From AC-32 sp963717725 (GTDB lineage Bacteria > Actinomycetota > Thermoleophilia > Gaiellales > Gaiellaceae): a DNA stretch of 64,000 bases. This document shows, piece after piece, positions 41,345 to 50,808 of the stretch (its first letter is position 1; each line of letters begins with the position of its first letter). The stretch spans positions 124,001-188,000 of the forward strand of contig CAVQWS010000019.1 of assembly GCA_963717725.1 (NCBI GenBank), in the 5' to 3' direction. Under the pieces are notes generated by a model. It was not told the DNA's origin. It saw only the letters and a list, made by a program, of their open reading frames with translations, and did not search any database. The position numbers and the translations under genes are program-made.

Positions 41345-43129
41345 CTAGACCGGAGCCGGCAACGGCTCCGCGGGCAGCTCGAAGGCGAAGATCGTGCCCT
41401 TGCCAGGCTCCGACTCGACCCAGATGCGCCCGTGCATCGACTGGACGAGTTCGCGGCAGATGTAAAGGCCGAGGCCCGTTCCGCCGATGCCCCGCCGCTG
41501 GTCGGGATCCAGCCGGTAGAACTTGTCGAAGATCCGCTCGTGCTCGCCCACCGGGATGCCGAGACCATGATCCTCGACGGTGAAGCGAAGCCGGTCGCCC
41601 GCTGCTGCGAGTCCCACCTCAATCCGCCCCCCGGACGGCGAGTACTTGATCGCGTTGTCGAGCAAATTGAGCAGCACCTGGCGCGTGCGCTCACCATCGC
41701 CGTGCGCCTTCGGCACGACCGTCGGCACGACAACGTCGATCGTCGTCTCCTCCCCCACCCGTGACTGCCCAACCGTCACGACTCCCCGCACCAGCTCCTC
41801 TGGGTCAAACGTGTCCGCGACCACGCGGAGCGAGCCGCTGTCGAGTTGGCCCGCCACCAGGATCTCCTCGACGAGATTGGCGAGACGGTTTGACTGTTCG
41901 GCGATCATCTCGAGGAGATCGTCCTGAGTCTGTGCCGGCAAGTCGTGCTCCCTTAGCGTCAGAGCGGCGCCGTGCAACGAGGCGAGCGGCGTCCTGAGCT
42001 CGTGCGAGATCGTCGCCACGAACTGCGAGCGGAGGTCCTCGAGTCGGCGGTCGTGAGTCGCGTCGCGGAAGGCGTAGACCGTGTCGTTGTCGAGCGCCAC
42101 GGCCACGATCGAGAGCCAGAGCTCGCGGCCTCCCACCTCGACCGGGACGGTCTCCGCACTCGAGGGGCCGTCCGTCTCCCCGGGTCGATCCGCCACAGGC
42201 ACGAACGTCGCGATCGTCGTCCAGCCCGGAATCGCTTCCTCCGCACGACGGCCGCGCACCTCCTCGGCCCGGAGGCCCGTGATCGCCTCGGCAGCCTGGT
42301 TCCAGAGCTGCACGACCCCGTCATGGTCGACGACGAACACGCCGTCGCCGAGACGCGCGAGCACGCGCTGTGCCTGATCTCGCTGCAGCCTCGAGAGCCG
42401 GGTGCGCGCGATCGCAGGAGCCACGGCGTACGCGGTCACCAGGAACGCACCGATGAGGCCGAGGCCCAGGCCGATCACCCGCCAACGGACGTCGTTGGCC
42501 GCAGCCGCGATCTCCGATCGCTTGCGCACCGTGATCAGAGCCGGCGCAGCTCGCTGCTCTCCGAGGGGTAGGGCAACCGCTCGGTATTCGAGCCCCTGCA
42601 TCCGAAGGTCGGCTGCCTTTCCCGCCTTTGGGCGCGATCGAACTCGCCCAACACCGTCCTCGCGAATGAGCCGATGGTCGACTACGAAACCAAGACCGCC
42701 GTCGGAAAGACCTGCTTCGTCAGCGATAGTCCGGACGAGGGGCCGACCAAATGGGGGGACGACGAAGACACGCCCGATCGTCCTTTCACCGCCGATGACG
42801 TCGACGCGCGCGCTTACCTTCCGTCCATGCAAGCCCCCGGCCGACCCGCGCGCGAGCATGATCCACGGGTGCCCTTGCTCGATTGCCCGGAGCGCACGCT
42901 CGTCGCTCTGAGCGAACGCGCGCGCGACCCGTCTGGTGCGTGCGAGCCGGTCGGCGGTGCGACGCGCGTCGCGTAGATGCCTCGCATACACCGAAGCACC
43001 GGAGTTCAGGTCCCGGACGAGCTCTTGGTCGGCGTTGTTCCGCTCGCGCTTGGCCGCCAGTCCGCCAAACGTCCAGACGGCGACCGCGAGCGGGAGCGCC
43101 AGGAGCAGGAGACCCGCGGCGAGCCGCAG
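41345..43129 (-). CDS. Membrane sensor histidine kinase with PAS domain
   Basis: The protein has two transmembrane helices (about 5-22 and 230-250) around an exterior sensing domain, a PAS domain (GDGVFVVDHDGVVQLWNQ), HisKA with FVATISHELRTP, and HATPase_c with NLLDNAIKYSP, DHGLGIP and GTGLGLYI. It resembles PhoR/ResE-type kinases. No ATG, GTG or TTG is evident in frame between the upstream gene and the first helix; CTG 43129 is given as a placeholder start. No response regulator is adjacent. It lies upstream of ppk1. Confidence 0.85.
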   Translation of the reverse strand: MRLAAGLLLLALPLAVAVWTFGGLAAKRERNNADQELVRDLNSGASVYARHLRDARRTADRLARTRRVARAFAQSDERALRAIEQGHPWIMLARGSAGGLHGRKVSARVDVIGGERTIGRVFVVPPFGRPLVRTIADEAGLSDGGLGFVVDHRLIREDGVGRVRSRPKAGKAADLRMQGLEYRAVALPLGEQRAAPALITVRKRSEIAAAANDVRWRVIGLGLGLIGAFLVTAYAVAPAIARTRLSRLQRDQAQRVLARLGDGVFVVDHDGVVQLWNQAAEAITGLRAEEVRGRRAEEAIPGWTTIATFVPVADRPGETDGPSSAETVPVEVGGRELWLSIVAVALDNDTVYAFRDATHDRRLEDLRSQFVATISHELRTPLASLHGAALTLREHDLPAQTQDDLLEMIAEQSNRLANLVEEILVAGQLDSGSLRVVADTFDPEELVRGVVTVGQSRVGEETTIDVVVPTVVPKAHGDGERTRQVLLNLLDNAIKYSPSGGRIEVGLAAAGDRLRFTVEDHGLGIPVGEHERIFDKFYRLDPDQRRGIGGTGLGLYICRELVQSMHGRIWVESEPGKGTIFAFELPAEPLPAPV

Positions 43130-43149
43130 ACGGCCGCTGGCGGCGCGCC

Positions 43150-43794
43150 CTATTTCTTGCCCCCCTTGTGGTCGTTCCCACCGCCGTTCACCTTCGGAGG
43201 CGTAGTGGGCACAGACGATGGCGCGGTCGGCGCCTTCTTCCCGTGTCCGCGTGGGAGTCCGTGGTGGTGCTCGCTCGAGCGCCCGAATGCCTTTCCGTGA
43301 CCGTGCGCACGGGGCACCGGCGCGCCGGCAGTCGACTTCCGCGCACGGCCGTGGCCGTGGCCGCGCGCCTTGCTCGTTGCCGTCGTCGCGCTGCTGAAGG
43401 GCAGCTGCGTCGTGTCCGGCGCCGCGGGCGTGGCCGGTGTTGCCGCCTGCGGGTGAGCGAAGGGTGCGCGCTCGACGACCCCCCTCTGAGCGCGGCGGTG
43501 TGCCCTGTGCGCCTTGGTCGCTACTTGTCGCCGGTGCGGCACGACATGCTCGGGCCGCGTAGCGGCGAGCTGCGCGGAGGAGGCGGCCTTGCGGACTGGC
43601 TCCGAAGTGCGCTTGGCAACGGGAGCCGGGAGATCCGCAGCTACGCGTCCGGCAGCCCCGCCGATCACGGCTAACAACGGTGTCGGCTCGCCCTGGACCC
43701 GGGCGCCGGAGAGCAGGAACGCCGAGAGCGATATCCCCAGCGCCGCAACGAAGATGGCGGGGACAGTCGGCGACAGGTGAGCGAACGCCTTCAT
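43150..43794 (-). CDS. Low-complexity His/Lys/Ala-rich secreted protein
   Basis: From ATG 43794 a signal-like helix (about 10-30) is followed by a disordered Ala/Pro/Arg region and a His/Gly-rich tail (HGHGRARK, HGHGKAFG, EHHHGLPRGHGKK) ending GGNDHKGGKK. Histidine clusters suggest metal binding, and the overall basic charge could bind polyphosphate; both are inference. It is followed 20 bp later by the sensor kinase on the same strand. Confidence 0.6.
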   Translation of the reverse strand: MKAFAHLSPTVPAIFVAALGISLSAFLLSGARVQGEPTPLLAVIGGAAGRVAADLPAPVAKRTSEPVRKAASSAQLAATRPEHVVPHRRQVATKAHRAHRRAQRGVVERAPFAHPQAATPATPAAPDTTQLPFSSATTATSKARGHGHGRARKSTAGAPVPRAHGHGKAFGRSSEHHHGLPRGHGKKAPTAPSSVPTTPPKVNGGGNDHKGGKK

Positions 43795-43957
43795 GTTCGA
43801 GTATTGGCAGTGGCGGTCGTCCGCTGAGGGCGAACGCAGCTTCGCCAAACATAGCGCGGAACCCGCCGCTTCTCTACCATTCCTGCCGAATTCTCCACCC
43901 GCGCATCGAGTCCTGGTCGAACTGGGGCATCGACAGAAAGCCCGGTTAGCGACGGCG

Positions 43958-43989
43958 AAAAACAGAAAAGGCCCTGTTTCCAGGGCCTT
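43958..43989 (-). terminator. Rho-independent terminator of tRNA-Ala
   Basis: On the minus strand AAGGCCCTG (43989-43981), loop GAAA and CAGGGCCTT (43976-43968) form a 9-bp stem followed by a T-rich TTCTGTTTTT. It lies 7 bp past the tRNA 3' end. Confidence 0.8.
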
Positions 43990-43994
43990 CGAAG

Positions 43995-44068
<74 letters not shown>

Positions 44069-44114
44069 GGGCGGGCAAAGTGTAGCCGCCTCAGATGGCG
44101 GTAGCCTGGCGCCG

Positions 44115-45425
44115 CTAGTTCGTGGTGGCGATGACTCGCTTCGGGCCGAGCGGCGGGCCCTCGCAGTCGGCACGGCCCTCGATCGCGGTCATTCCGGGCA
44201 GGAACAGCGCCGCGAGCGTGATCGCCGCGCCCAAGAGGCCGGCGCCGATGAGCGTGGCGCGCACCCCAAGCGCGGCCGCGACCGGCGCGGTCAGCGCGAA
44301 CGAGATCGGCAGCAGGCCGATAGAGATCAGCCAATCCAGGCTCGAGACGCGGCCGAGCATCGAGCTCGGCACGTGGCGCTGCTTGATCGTCGCCCAGACG
44401 ATCGTCCCGGCGGTCTCGAGCGCGTTGAAGACGAGGCACGCGACCATCAGCTGCCACGCCGCGGTTGCGAGCCCGTACCCGGCAACCGCGAGCGTCGCGA
44501 GCGTCCATGTCGCGTACATCACGCTGACGTCACGGCGCGGGTGGCCGCGCTGGCCCATCAGCACCGCCGCTCCGATCGCGCCGACACCGCCGGCCGCGAA
44601 GACGAGCCCGAGGTCGCGCGCCGACGCGTGCAGCTCGTTCTTGACCACGTACGGCAGCAGCACCTCGCTAGGGCCGAGGAAGACGAGGTAGGCCGCGGCT
44701 GCACTCGCAAGCGTCCCCCAGAGCCAGACGCGGCGGCGGATGAAGGCGAACCCCTCGCGCAGGGCGGCGCCGTGGGAGCCGTGCTCTGAGCTGACGGCCG
44801 GCCGCGAGCGTATCGCGATAACGGCGAGCGCCGAGGCCGCGAAAGAGGCCGCGTCGACGGCGAACGCCAGGCCCGTACCCACGGCGACGAGCCAGCCGCC
44901 GAGCAGCGGCCCGACCAGCCGCAGCGCGATTGGTCGCACAAGCTGGTCGAGCGAGTTGGCTGCTGCGAGGTCGTCGGGTGGCAGCAGGTCGGGGACGATC
45001 GCCTCGAAGGCCGGCGTGAAAAACGCAGTCCCGCAGCCGTAAAGGGCTACCAGCGCGACGAGCTGCCACAGCTGGAGCGCGTCGGCGAAGACCAGCACGG
45101 CGAGACAGGTGACTGCGACGGCGCGCACGACGTCGGCCCACAGCATCAGGAGCCGCCGGTCGTGGCGGTCGCTGAGGACACCGCCGAGCAAGAGGAACAC
45201 CACCGTCGGAATGGTCATCCCGATACCGACGATCGACAGCGCTGCGGGCGCGTTCCAGAGAACGTACGCCTCCCAAGCGATCGCAATCAGGAAGATTCCG
45301 TCGCCGATGAGCGAGACGGCCATTCCGCTCCAGAGCACGCGGAAGTCGCGATGTCTGAGTGGCGCCAGCAGGCGCGCGCGCTCGAAACCGCCTGGGCGGT
45401 CGAGCGCCTCGTGACTATGCTGCAT
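44115..45425 (-). CDS. MFS exporter (DHA3/MefA-like)
   Basis: The 436-residue protein has about 12 hydrophobic helices. FRVLWSGMAVSLIGDGIFLIA at the start is the DHA3 motif (shown here by its key residues), and GGVLSDRHDRRLL is the loop 2-3 signature. DHA3 members export macrolides or other amphiphiles. ATG 45425 overlaps the 3' end of the GGDEF-EAL gene by 11 bp, so it is the last gene of a five-gene operon. Confidence 0.9.
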   Translation of the reverse strand: MQHSHEALDRPGGFERARLLAPLRHRDFRVLWSGMAVSLIGDGIFLIAIAWEAYVLWNAPAALSIVGIGMTIPTVVFLLLGGVLSDRHDRRLLMLWADVVRAVAVTCLAVLVFADALQLWQLVALVALYGCGTAFFTPAFEAIVPDLLPPDDLAAANSLDQLVRPIALRLVGPLLGGWLVAVGTGLAFAVDAASFAASALAVIAIRSRPAVSSEHGSHGAALREGFAFIRRRVWLWGTLASAAAAYLVFLGPSEVLLPYVVKNELHASARDLGLVFAAGGVGAIGAAVLMGQRGHPRRDVSVMYATWTLATLAVAGYGLATAAWQLMVACLVFNALETAGTIVWATIKQRHVPSSMLGRVSSLDWLISIGLLPISFALTAPVAAALGVRATLIGAGLLGAAITLAALFLPGMTAIEGRADCEGPPLGPKRVIATTN

Positions 45426-48400
45426 TGCTCGTCGCGTCGAGGTCGGCGTCGGACCATTCCGGCCGGCCTGCGAGGAACGCGGCGAGATCCGAGCTCGGCA
45501 TCGGACGCGCGAAGAGGAAACCCTGGCCGATCTCGCAGCCGAGGTCGTGCAGCGACTGCTCCTGCTCGGGAAGCTCGATCCCCTCCGCCACGACGTCGAG
45601 CTCGAGGCTCGCGCCGAGCGCGATGATCGCCGACTGCAGCGCAACGTTCTCGCCGGAGCCGACGAACGAGCGGTCCATCTTCAGGATGTCGACCGGGAAG
45701 CGGCTCAGGTAGCTCAGCGAGGAGTAGCCCGTGCCGAAGTCGTCCATCGCGAGCCGCACGCCTAGCGCCTTCAGGTCGTCGAGGCGCTGAACCGCGAAGT
45801 CGGTGTCGGACATCATCACCGACTCGGTGATCTCGAGCACGAGCGACTCCGGCGGGAGCCCGCTCGTCTCGAGCGCGCAGCGCACGTCGGAGACGATCGA
45901 GTCCGACTGCAGCTGACGAACCGAGAGGTTGACGCTGATCGCGAGCGGTTCGGCGCGCTCGAAACGATTCTGAAGCTCCACGCCCTCGCGGCAGGCCTCG
46001 TTCAGGACCCAGCGGCCCATCGCGATGATCAGGCCGGTCTCCTCGGCGAGCGGGATGAACTGGTTCGGCGGGATCGTCCCGCGCGTCGGGTGCTGCCAGC
46101 GCAGCAGCGCCTCGACACCGATGATCTCGTGCCCCTCGAGGCGCACGACCGGCTGGTAGTGCAGCACCAGCTGGTCGGCCTCGATCGCATTCTGGAGCTC
46201 GGCGCGCAGCTCGAGCCGCTCGACGACGCGCTCGTGCATCGCGGGCTCGAAGACTCGGTAGCTGCCCTTGCTGTCGCGCTTCGCCATGTACATCGCGACG
46301 TCCGCGTTGCGCAGCAGCTCTGCCGCCTCGGGGACCGAGTCCTCGCGGTCGATGAGGCAGATGCCGATGCTCGCGCGCGGGAAGACCTGCTTGCCGTCGA
46401 TCTCGTACGCGAGCTCGAGCGCGTGCAGGATCCGCGCTGCGGCGTCTGCGGCCTGGGCCGAGTCGTTGACGCTTTCGAGCAGGACGGCGAACTCGTCGCC
46501 GCCAAAGCGGGCAACCGTGTCGGTCGGCCGCACCGCGATCCGCAGGCGGCGCGCAACCTCCTGGAGCACGGAGTCGCCGGCGGCGTGCCCGAGGCTGTCG
46601 TTCACGGTCTTGAAGTCGTCGAGGTCGATGAAGACGACGGCGATGTCCGGGAAGCCGCGCTGCGAGCGCATCAGGGCGTGTTCGACGCGGTCGGAGAAGA
46701 GCGCGCGGTTCGCGAGTCCCGTGACCGGATCGTGGAAGGCCTGGTGGGCGAGCTGGTCCTCAAACTCCTTCCGCTCGCTGACGTCGCGGCTGTTCAGCAC
46801 GATCCCTCGGACGTGCTCGTCGTGCAGCAGGTCCGTGTGCTGCACTTCGAAGCGAAGGCTGGTGCCGTTCTTGTGCGTCAGCGCGCATTCGAGCGTGTGC
46901 GCCTCGCTGCTGCCGCTGCCATCGCCGGCGATCAGCCGTCGCAGCCGCGGGCGATCGGTTTCGCTCAGGAGCCAGTCGAACTGGGTCCCCTCGATCTCCT
47001 CGGCGGCGTAACCGAGCACCCGCTCGACCGAGGGGCTCTGGTAAGTGACGACGCCGTGCGCGTCGAGCACCGTGATCAGGTCGCTCGAGTGCGCGACGAG
47101 GGAGCGGAAGCGCGCCTCGCTCTGGCGGCGGTGGAGGTCGGCCGCGAGCGACGCGCCCTCGACTGCCAGCGAGACCTGGAGGCCCAGGGCCTCGAACGAG
47201 TTAGCCACCTCCTCGGATACCCCGCTGTTCGAGTTGGCGACCAGGAGGCCGCGGACCTCGGAGCGGATCGAGAGGGGAGTCAGCATCACGGTGTGTCCGC
47301 CCTCGAAGCGGAGCTCGTTGCGCACCTCTCGCGGGAGCTCGAAGTACGGGATCCGCACGCGGCCCGCGTTCGCCTGCAGCCAGCCGAAGGTCGGCTCGGT
47401 CAGCGGCCAGTCGGAGTCCTGGGACGACGCGGCGACGACCGGGCCGGCGTCCCTGAGTAGCGCCAGATGGACGCAGAGATCCTCGCCCAGAAGCCGGCGC
47501 ACACCGGCAATCGCAGCCTCGTAGATCTGCTCGTAGCCCGCAGCACCGACGAGCTCGGCACCGGCCACTCGTAGGGTGCGCTCGCGCGAGACGATCCGCT
47601 CCTCCTGTCGTACCAGGCCGGCCATCCTGATCACGACGAGGAGGAAGAGGACCGCGGAGGCGACGATCAGAACCAGGACGTCGGGGTTCCCGAGTGACTG
47701 GAAGACGCGTATCGACGGAGCGATCAGGCACGCCGCGCCGAGCAGCGCGAGCCGGAGCGAGGTCAGGCGCGGCCGCGAGTCGGTGGCCGGCTCCTCGAGC
47801 ACGCGCATCGACGGGTGCAGGGCGGCGGCGCCCCAGAGGACGTAGTACGAAATCCAGCCGAGGTCGTAGATCAGCTGGCTGTGGTTGTACGTGCCTTTGA
47901 GCAGCGCGAGGTTGTACGCCGAGTCGGTGGCGAGGAGGCAGACGATGCTCGAGGAGAGCAGGTAGAAGGCGGGCGCGCGCTTGCCGGCGTCGACCGCAAG
48001 GCGGATCGCGGCGGCCAGCAGCAGCACGTCGCCCAGCGGGTAGGCGATCGACACGGCCTTGCCAAGCCACGAGATGTCGCCCAGGTGGATGTTCGGGGCG
48101 ATCAAGAACACCCACGAGAGCAGGCCGATTCCGATCGTGAGGATCAGCGCGTCGACCACGGCGGCCGAGTCGCGCCTCGGGTTACGGCGCCGGACGAGCA
48201 CCAGCAGCCCGGCCATCAGCACCGGGTAGACGGCCAGGTAGAGCGCGTCACCGAGCGACGGGAACGATGCGTTCGGGTTGCTGTAGGTGTAGACGTCGCC
48301 GCCGAAGAACAGGAACTGACCGCCCGCGAACAGCCACCAGGCGACCTTGGCCTTCGGGTCGTGCATCCGGATGCCGGCGACGATTGCGACGACGCCCGAG

Positions 48401-48528
48401 AAGCCGAGCGCGTTGATCAACGGTCCGGAGCCCTTGAACGGCGGCACGAACATGTACAGGGCGGCGAGCACACCCGCGGCTGCGCCGTACCACCACCACG
48501 TGTTGTCCCGCCACGTGCGCGGAGACAT
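45415..48528 (-). CDS. Membrane GGDEF-EAL protein with GAF and PAS domains
   Basis: The 1037-residue protein has about eight to ten N-terminal helices (1-305), a GAF-like domain (about 320-460), PAS (about 470-585), GGDEF (590-755) and EAL (770-1020). GGDEF 676-680 is intact with the product-inhibition site RPTD (667-670) at the correct five-residue spacing. EALLRW (806-811) and DDFGTGYSSL are kept in the EAL domain, so both synthesis and breakdown of c-di-GMP are possible. The start overlaps the upstream PLP-enzyme stop as TGATG. The membrane region resembles a 7TM/MASE sensor and may detect a small hydrophobic ligand. Confidence 0.93.
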   Translation of the reverse strand: MSPRTWRDNTWWWYGAAAGVLAALYMFVPPFKGSGPLINALGFSGVVAIVAGIRMHDPKAKVAWWLFAGGQFLFFGGDVYTYSNPNASFPSLGDALYLAVYPVLMAGLLVLVRRRNPRRDSAAVVDALILTIGIGLLSWVFLIAPNIHLGDISWLGKAVSIAYPLGDVLLLAAAIRLAVDAGKRAPAFYLLSSSIVCLLATDSAYNLALLKGTYNHSQLIYDLGWISYYVLWGAAALHPSMRVLEEPATDSRPRLTSLRLALLGAACLIAPSIRVFQSLGNPDVLVLIVASAVLFLLVVIRMAGLVRQEERIVSRERTLRVAGAELVGAAGYEQIYEAAIAGVRRLLGEDLCVHLALLRDAGPVVAASSQDSDWPLTEPTFGWLQANAGRVRIPYFELPREVRNELRFEGGHTVMLTPLSIRSEVRGLLVANSNSGVSEEVANSFEALGLQVSLAVEGASLAADLHRRQSEARFRSLVAHSSDLITVLDAHGVVTYQSPSVERVLGYAAEEIEGTQFDWLLSETDRPRLRRLIAGDGSGSSEAHTLECALTHKNGTSLRFEVQHTDLLHDEHVRGIVLNSRDVSERKEFEDQLAHQAFHDPVTGLANRALFSDRVEHALMRSQRGFPDIAVVFIDLDDFKTVNDSLGHAAGDSVLQEVARRLRIAVRPTDTVARFGGDEFAVLLESVNDSAQAADAAARILHALELAYEIDGKQVFPRASIGICLIDREDSVPEAAELLRNADVAMYMAKRDSKGSYRVFEPAMHERVVERLELRAELQNAIEADQLVLHYQPVVRLEGHEIIGVEALLRWQHPTRGTIPPNQFIPLAEETGLIIAMGRWVLNEACREGVELQNRFERAEPLAISVNLSVRQLQSDSIVSDVRCALETSGLPPESLVLEITESVMMSDTDFAVQRLDDLKALGVRLAMDDFGTGYSSLSYLSRFPVDILKMDRSFVGSGENVALQSAIIALGASLELDVVAEGIELPEQEQSLHDLGCEIGQGFLFARPMPSSDLAAFLAGRPEWSDADLDATSNAA

Positions 48529-49811
48529 CAGGCCGCCCTCACCTTCGCCCGTGCGGGCTGCAGGTCGAAGCGGTTCGCAAGCCGGCCGAGCACGTCGACG
48601 AGCTGCTCGATCTCCGCCTTGGTATTCGCCGCGGTGACCTGGATCCGGAAGCCGACCTCGTCGCGCGGGACGAGCGGGTAGGCGGCCAGCGTCACGTAGA
48701 TGCCGTTCTCGAACAGGAAGCGGCCGACCGCGTCGATGTCCTCGTGGCGCGCGAGTGGGACCTCAATGATCGGGAAGCCAGAGCGGTTGGGCGTATGCGC
48801 GCCGAGACGGTCGAGGCAGTCGAGCACCGTCGCCGTCTTGCGCCAGAGGTCGGCGCGGATCGCGTCGCCGCGAGCCTCGTTGACCTGGAGCCCGGCAATC
48901 GTGGTCGCAAGGGAGGCCACGGGGGACGGGCCGGAGTAGAGGTACGGCGGCGCCGCGGTCTTGAGCAGGCGCTTGAGCTCAGGCGGGCAGGCGAGGAATG
49001 CCGCCAACGAGGAGTACGACTTCGAGAGACCCGAGACGAAGACGACGTGGTCGTAGCTCTCGTCGAAGTACCGAACGATTCCGTTGCCGCGCTTGCCGTA
49101 CGGGCTCAGCTCGTCGTCGTCGCGCTCGCCGATCACGCCGAACCCGTGCGCGTCGTCGACGTAGAGAAGCGCGTCGTGCTCGCGGGCAACGCGGGCGAAG
49201 GCCGCGACGTCCGCGGCGTTCCCGGTCATGCTGTTCACACCGTCGATGCAGACCAGCCTCGGCGCGGTGCTGCCCTCACGCAGCAGCCGCTCCAGGTCGT
49301 CGACGTCCTCGAACGCGAACCGCTTGACCGTCGCTCCTCGCACCTTGGCGAGCTCACAGCCGTCGTAAATCGTCTTGTGTGCACGATTCTCCAGGAAGAT
49401 CGTCCCGCTCCCCGCGAGCACCGGGATCACCGACATGTGGATCAACGTGATCGTCGGCAGCACGAGCGTGTCCTCGGCGCCGATCAACTCGGTGAGCCGT
49501 TCCTCGATCTCCTCGTAGAGCACCGGGCTGCCGAGGAGACGCGACCAGCTCGGGTGCGTCCCCCAGCGCTCGAGGTACTCCGGGACGGACGCGATGATCT
49601 CGCGGTCGAGGTCGAAGCCCAGGTAGTTGCACGAGGCGAAGTCGGCCAGCCACGCGTCTCCGATGCGGATCATGCGCCCGTCGATCTCGTCGACGACCGC
49701 GTCCGTCATCGGGTTCGAGCACGACAGCTCGGCCAGATCACTGCAGGCGTCGAGCCAGCGGTCGATCCAGCGTGCCGCCGCAGGTGCGGATCGTCTCGAA
49801 CCGCCGTCCAC
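48528..49811 (-). CDS. PLP-dependent alpha-oxoamine-synthase-like enzyme
   Basis: The 427-residue protein is a fold-type I PLP enzyme of the BioF/KBL/serine palmitoyltransferase group. PLP is held by K264 (SGLSKSYSS), with D219 and H222 in VDDAHGFGVIG. The usual LGSTRLLSG-type signature is present as SWSRLLGSPVLYEE. These enzymes condense an amino acid with an acyl-CoA; autoinducer synthases CqsA and LqsA are of this family. It does not sit with biotin genes. Its stop overlaps the GGDEF-EAL start as TGATG. The substrate is unknown. Confidence 0.88.
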   Translation of the reverse strand: MDGGSRRSAPAAARWIDRWLDACSDLAELSCSNPMTDAVVDEIDGRMIRIGDAWLADFASCNYLGFDLDREIIASVPEYLERWGTHPSWSRLLGSPVLYEEIEERLTELIGAEDTLVLPTITLIHMSVIPVLAGSGTIFLENRAHKTIYDGCELAKVRGATVKRFAFEDVDDLERLLREGSTAPRLVCIDGVNSMTGNAADVAAFARVAREHDALLYVDDAHGFGVIGERDDDELSPYGKRGNGIVRYFDESYDHVVFVSGLSKSYSSLAAFLACPPELKRLLKTAAPPYLYSGPSPVASLATTIAGLQVNEARGDAIRADLWRKTATVLDCLDRLGAHTPNRSGFPIIEVPLARHEDIDAVGRFLFENGIYVTLAAYPLVPRDEVGFRIQVTAANTKAEIEQLVDVLGRLANRFDLQPARAKVRAA

Positions 49812-49859
49812 CGGGCCACAATCGGCAGCCCATCACCGAACCTTTAGCCTCGGAGGCCC

Positions 49860-50501
49860 CTAGCGGCGGCTGACGAGTGTGACACCGTCGCGCACAGTGA
49901 GCTGTACAGCGACGACGCGTTCGTCGGCTGCGACGCGATCGTTGAGCTCGCGGATGGCCCGCGTGGCCTCGCTGTCGTCGCTGTCGTCGAGCACGCGCCC
50001 GCTCCAAAGCGTGTTGTCGATCGCCATCAGGCCCGTGGCGGCGAGCCGGGGTAGCAGCGCCTCGTAGTAGTTCGCGTAGTTCTCCTTGTCGGCGTCGATG
50101 AAGACGAAGTCCCACTCGCCGCCCAACCGCTCGATCGTCTCGAGCGCCGGGCCCATATGGATCGTGATGCGGTCGGCGAACGGGCTGCGGTCGATGTAGC
50201 GCTGCGCCACGTCGGCGTGCTGCTGCTCGACCTCACAGGTGTCGATGTGCCCGCCCTCCGGCAGGCCCGCGGCCATCGAGAGCGACGAGTAGCCGCTGTA
50301 GGTGCCGAGCTCGAGCACGCGCTTCGCCTGGAGCGCGTGGACGAGCTGCTCCAGCAGCCGACCCTCGATCTTGCCGGTCAGCATCTGCGGCGAGTCGAGC
50401 GTCGCCTTCGTCTCCTCGGCGAGCTCGGCGAGCAGCTCCGTGGGCGGCGTCGAGTGGGCCTCGGCGTAGCCCTCGATCTCCTCGGGGACGATGAAGCTCA
50501 T
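49860..50501 (-). CDS. Class I SAM-dependent O-methyltransferase
   Basis: The 213-residue protein is a CCoAOMT/COMT-like methyltransferase: VLELGTYSGYSSL (SAM motif I), WDFVFIDADKENYANYY (motif with metal-binding Asp), LMAIDNTLWSGRV. It uses SAM and a divalent cation to methylate catechol-like hydroxyls. It overlaps the thioredoxin-fold gene by 4 bp (ATGA) and precedes the PLP-enzyme gene by 48 bp, so it likely belongs to the same operon. Confidence 0.9.
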   Translation of the reverse strand: MSFIVPEEIEGYAEAHSTPPTELLAELAEETKATLDSPQMLTGKIEGRLLEQLVHALQAKRVLELGTYSGYSSLSMAAGLPEGGHIDTCEVEQQHADVAQRYIDRSPFADRITIHMGPALETIERLGGEWDFVFIDADKENYANYYEALLPRLAATGLMAIDNTLWSGRVLDDSDDSEATRAIRELNDRVAADERVVAVQLTVRDGVTLVSRR

Positions 50502-50785
50502 TGGCCGGCCGGCAGTCGAGGTGCCTCGGCGAGCTTGCCGTCGGCGATCCGCTGCGCCATCTCCTTCGACTCCTCGCGGTAGATCGAGCCGTCCTCGAAC
50601 TCGATCCACGGGTACTTCTTCTGGTGCGTGCGCTGCTCGGTCTCGTCGCGTTTCCAGGGCGCGGACGGCAGCTTGTCGAGCTGGTACTCGATCCCGGCCT
50701 CGTCGAGCGCCTTCTGCACGCGCCAGCACGGGTGGCCGCCGACCTTGACCCACATGTTGTTGCAGCGGTGGAGCGTGATCGCCAT
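50498..50785 (-). CDS. Small thioredoxin-fold (GST-N/glutaredoxin-like) protein without CxxC
   Basis: The 95-residue protein begins TLHRCNNMWVKVGGHPCWRVQKAL, where a glutaredoxin would have CPxC; only separated cysteines remain. The EFEDGSIYRES segment matches the GST-N cis-Pro/Ser region. Such proteins are common in actinobacteria, often beside methyltransferases. It is the first gene of the 50.8-44.1 kb operon. Its redox activity is doubtful. Confidence 0.75.
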   Translation of the reverse strand: MAITLHRCNNMWVKVGGHPCWRVQKALDEAGIEYQLDKLPSAPWKRDETEQRTHQKKYPWIEFEDGSIYREESKEMAQRIADGKLAEAPRLPAGQ

Positions 50786-50808
50786 CGTGCGAGCTTAGCC
50801 GCGTTAGC

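Noticed and set aside
43130..43852. Fusion of the sensor kinase with the upstream minus-strand frame
   Set aside because: The upstream part is Ala/Arg-rich shadow of the His-rich gene, not a kinase N-terminus.
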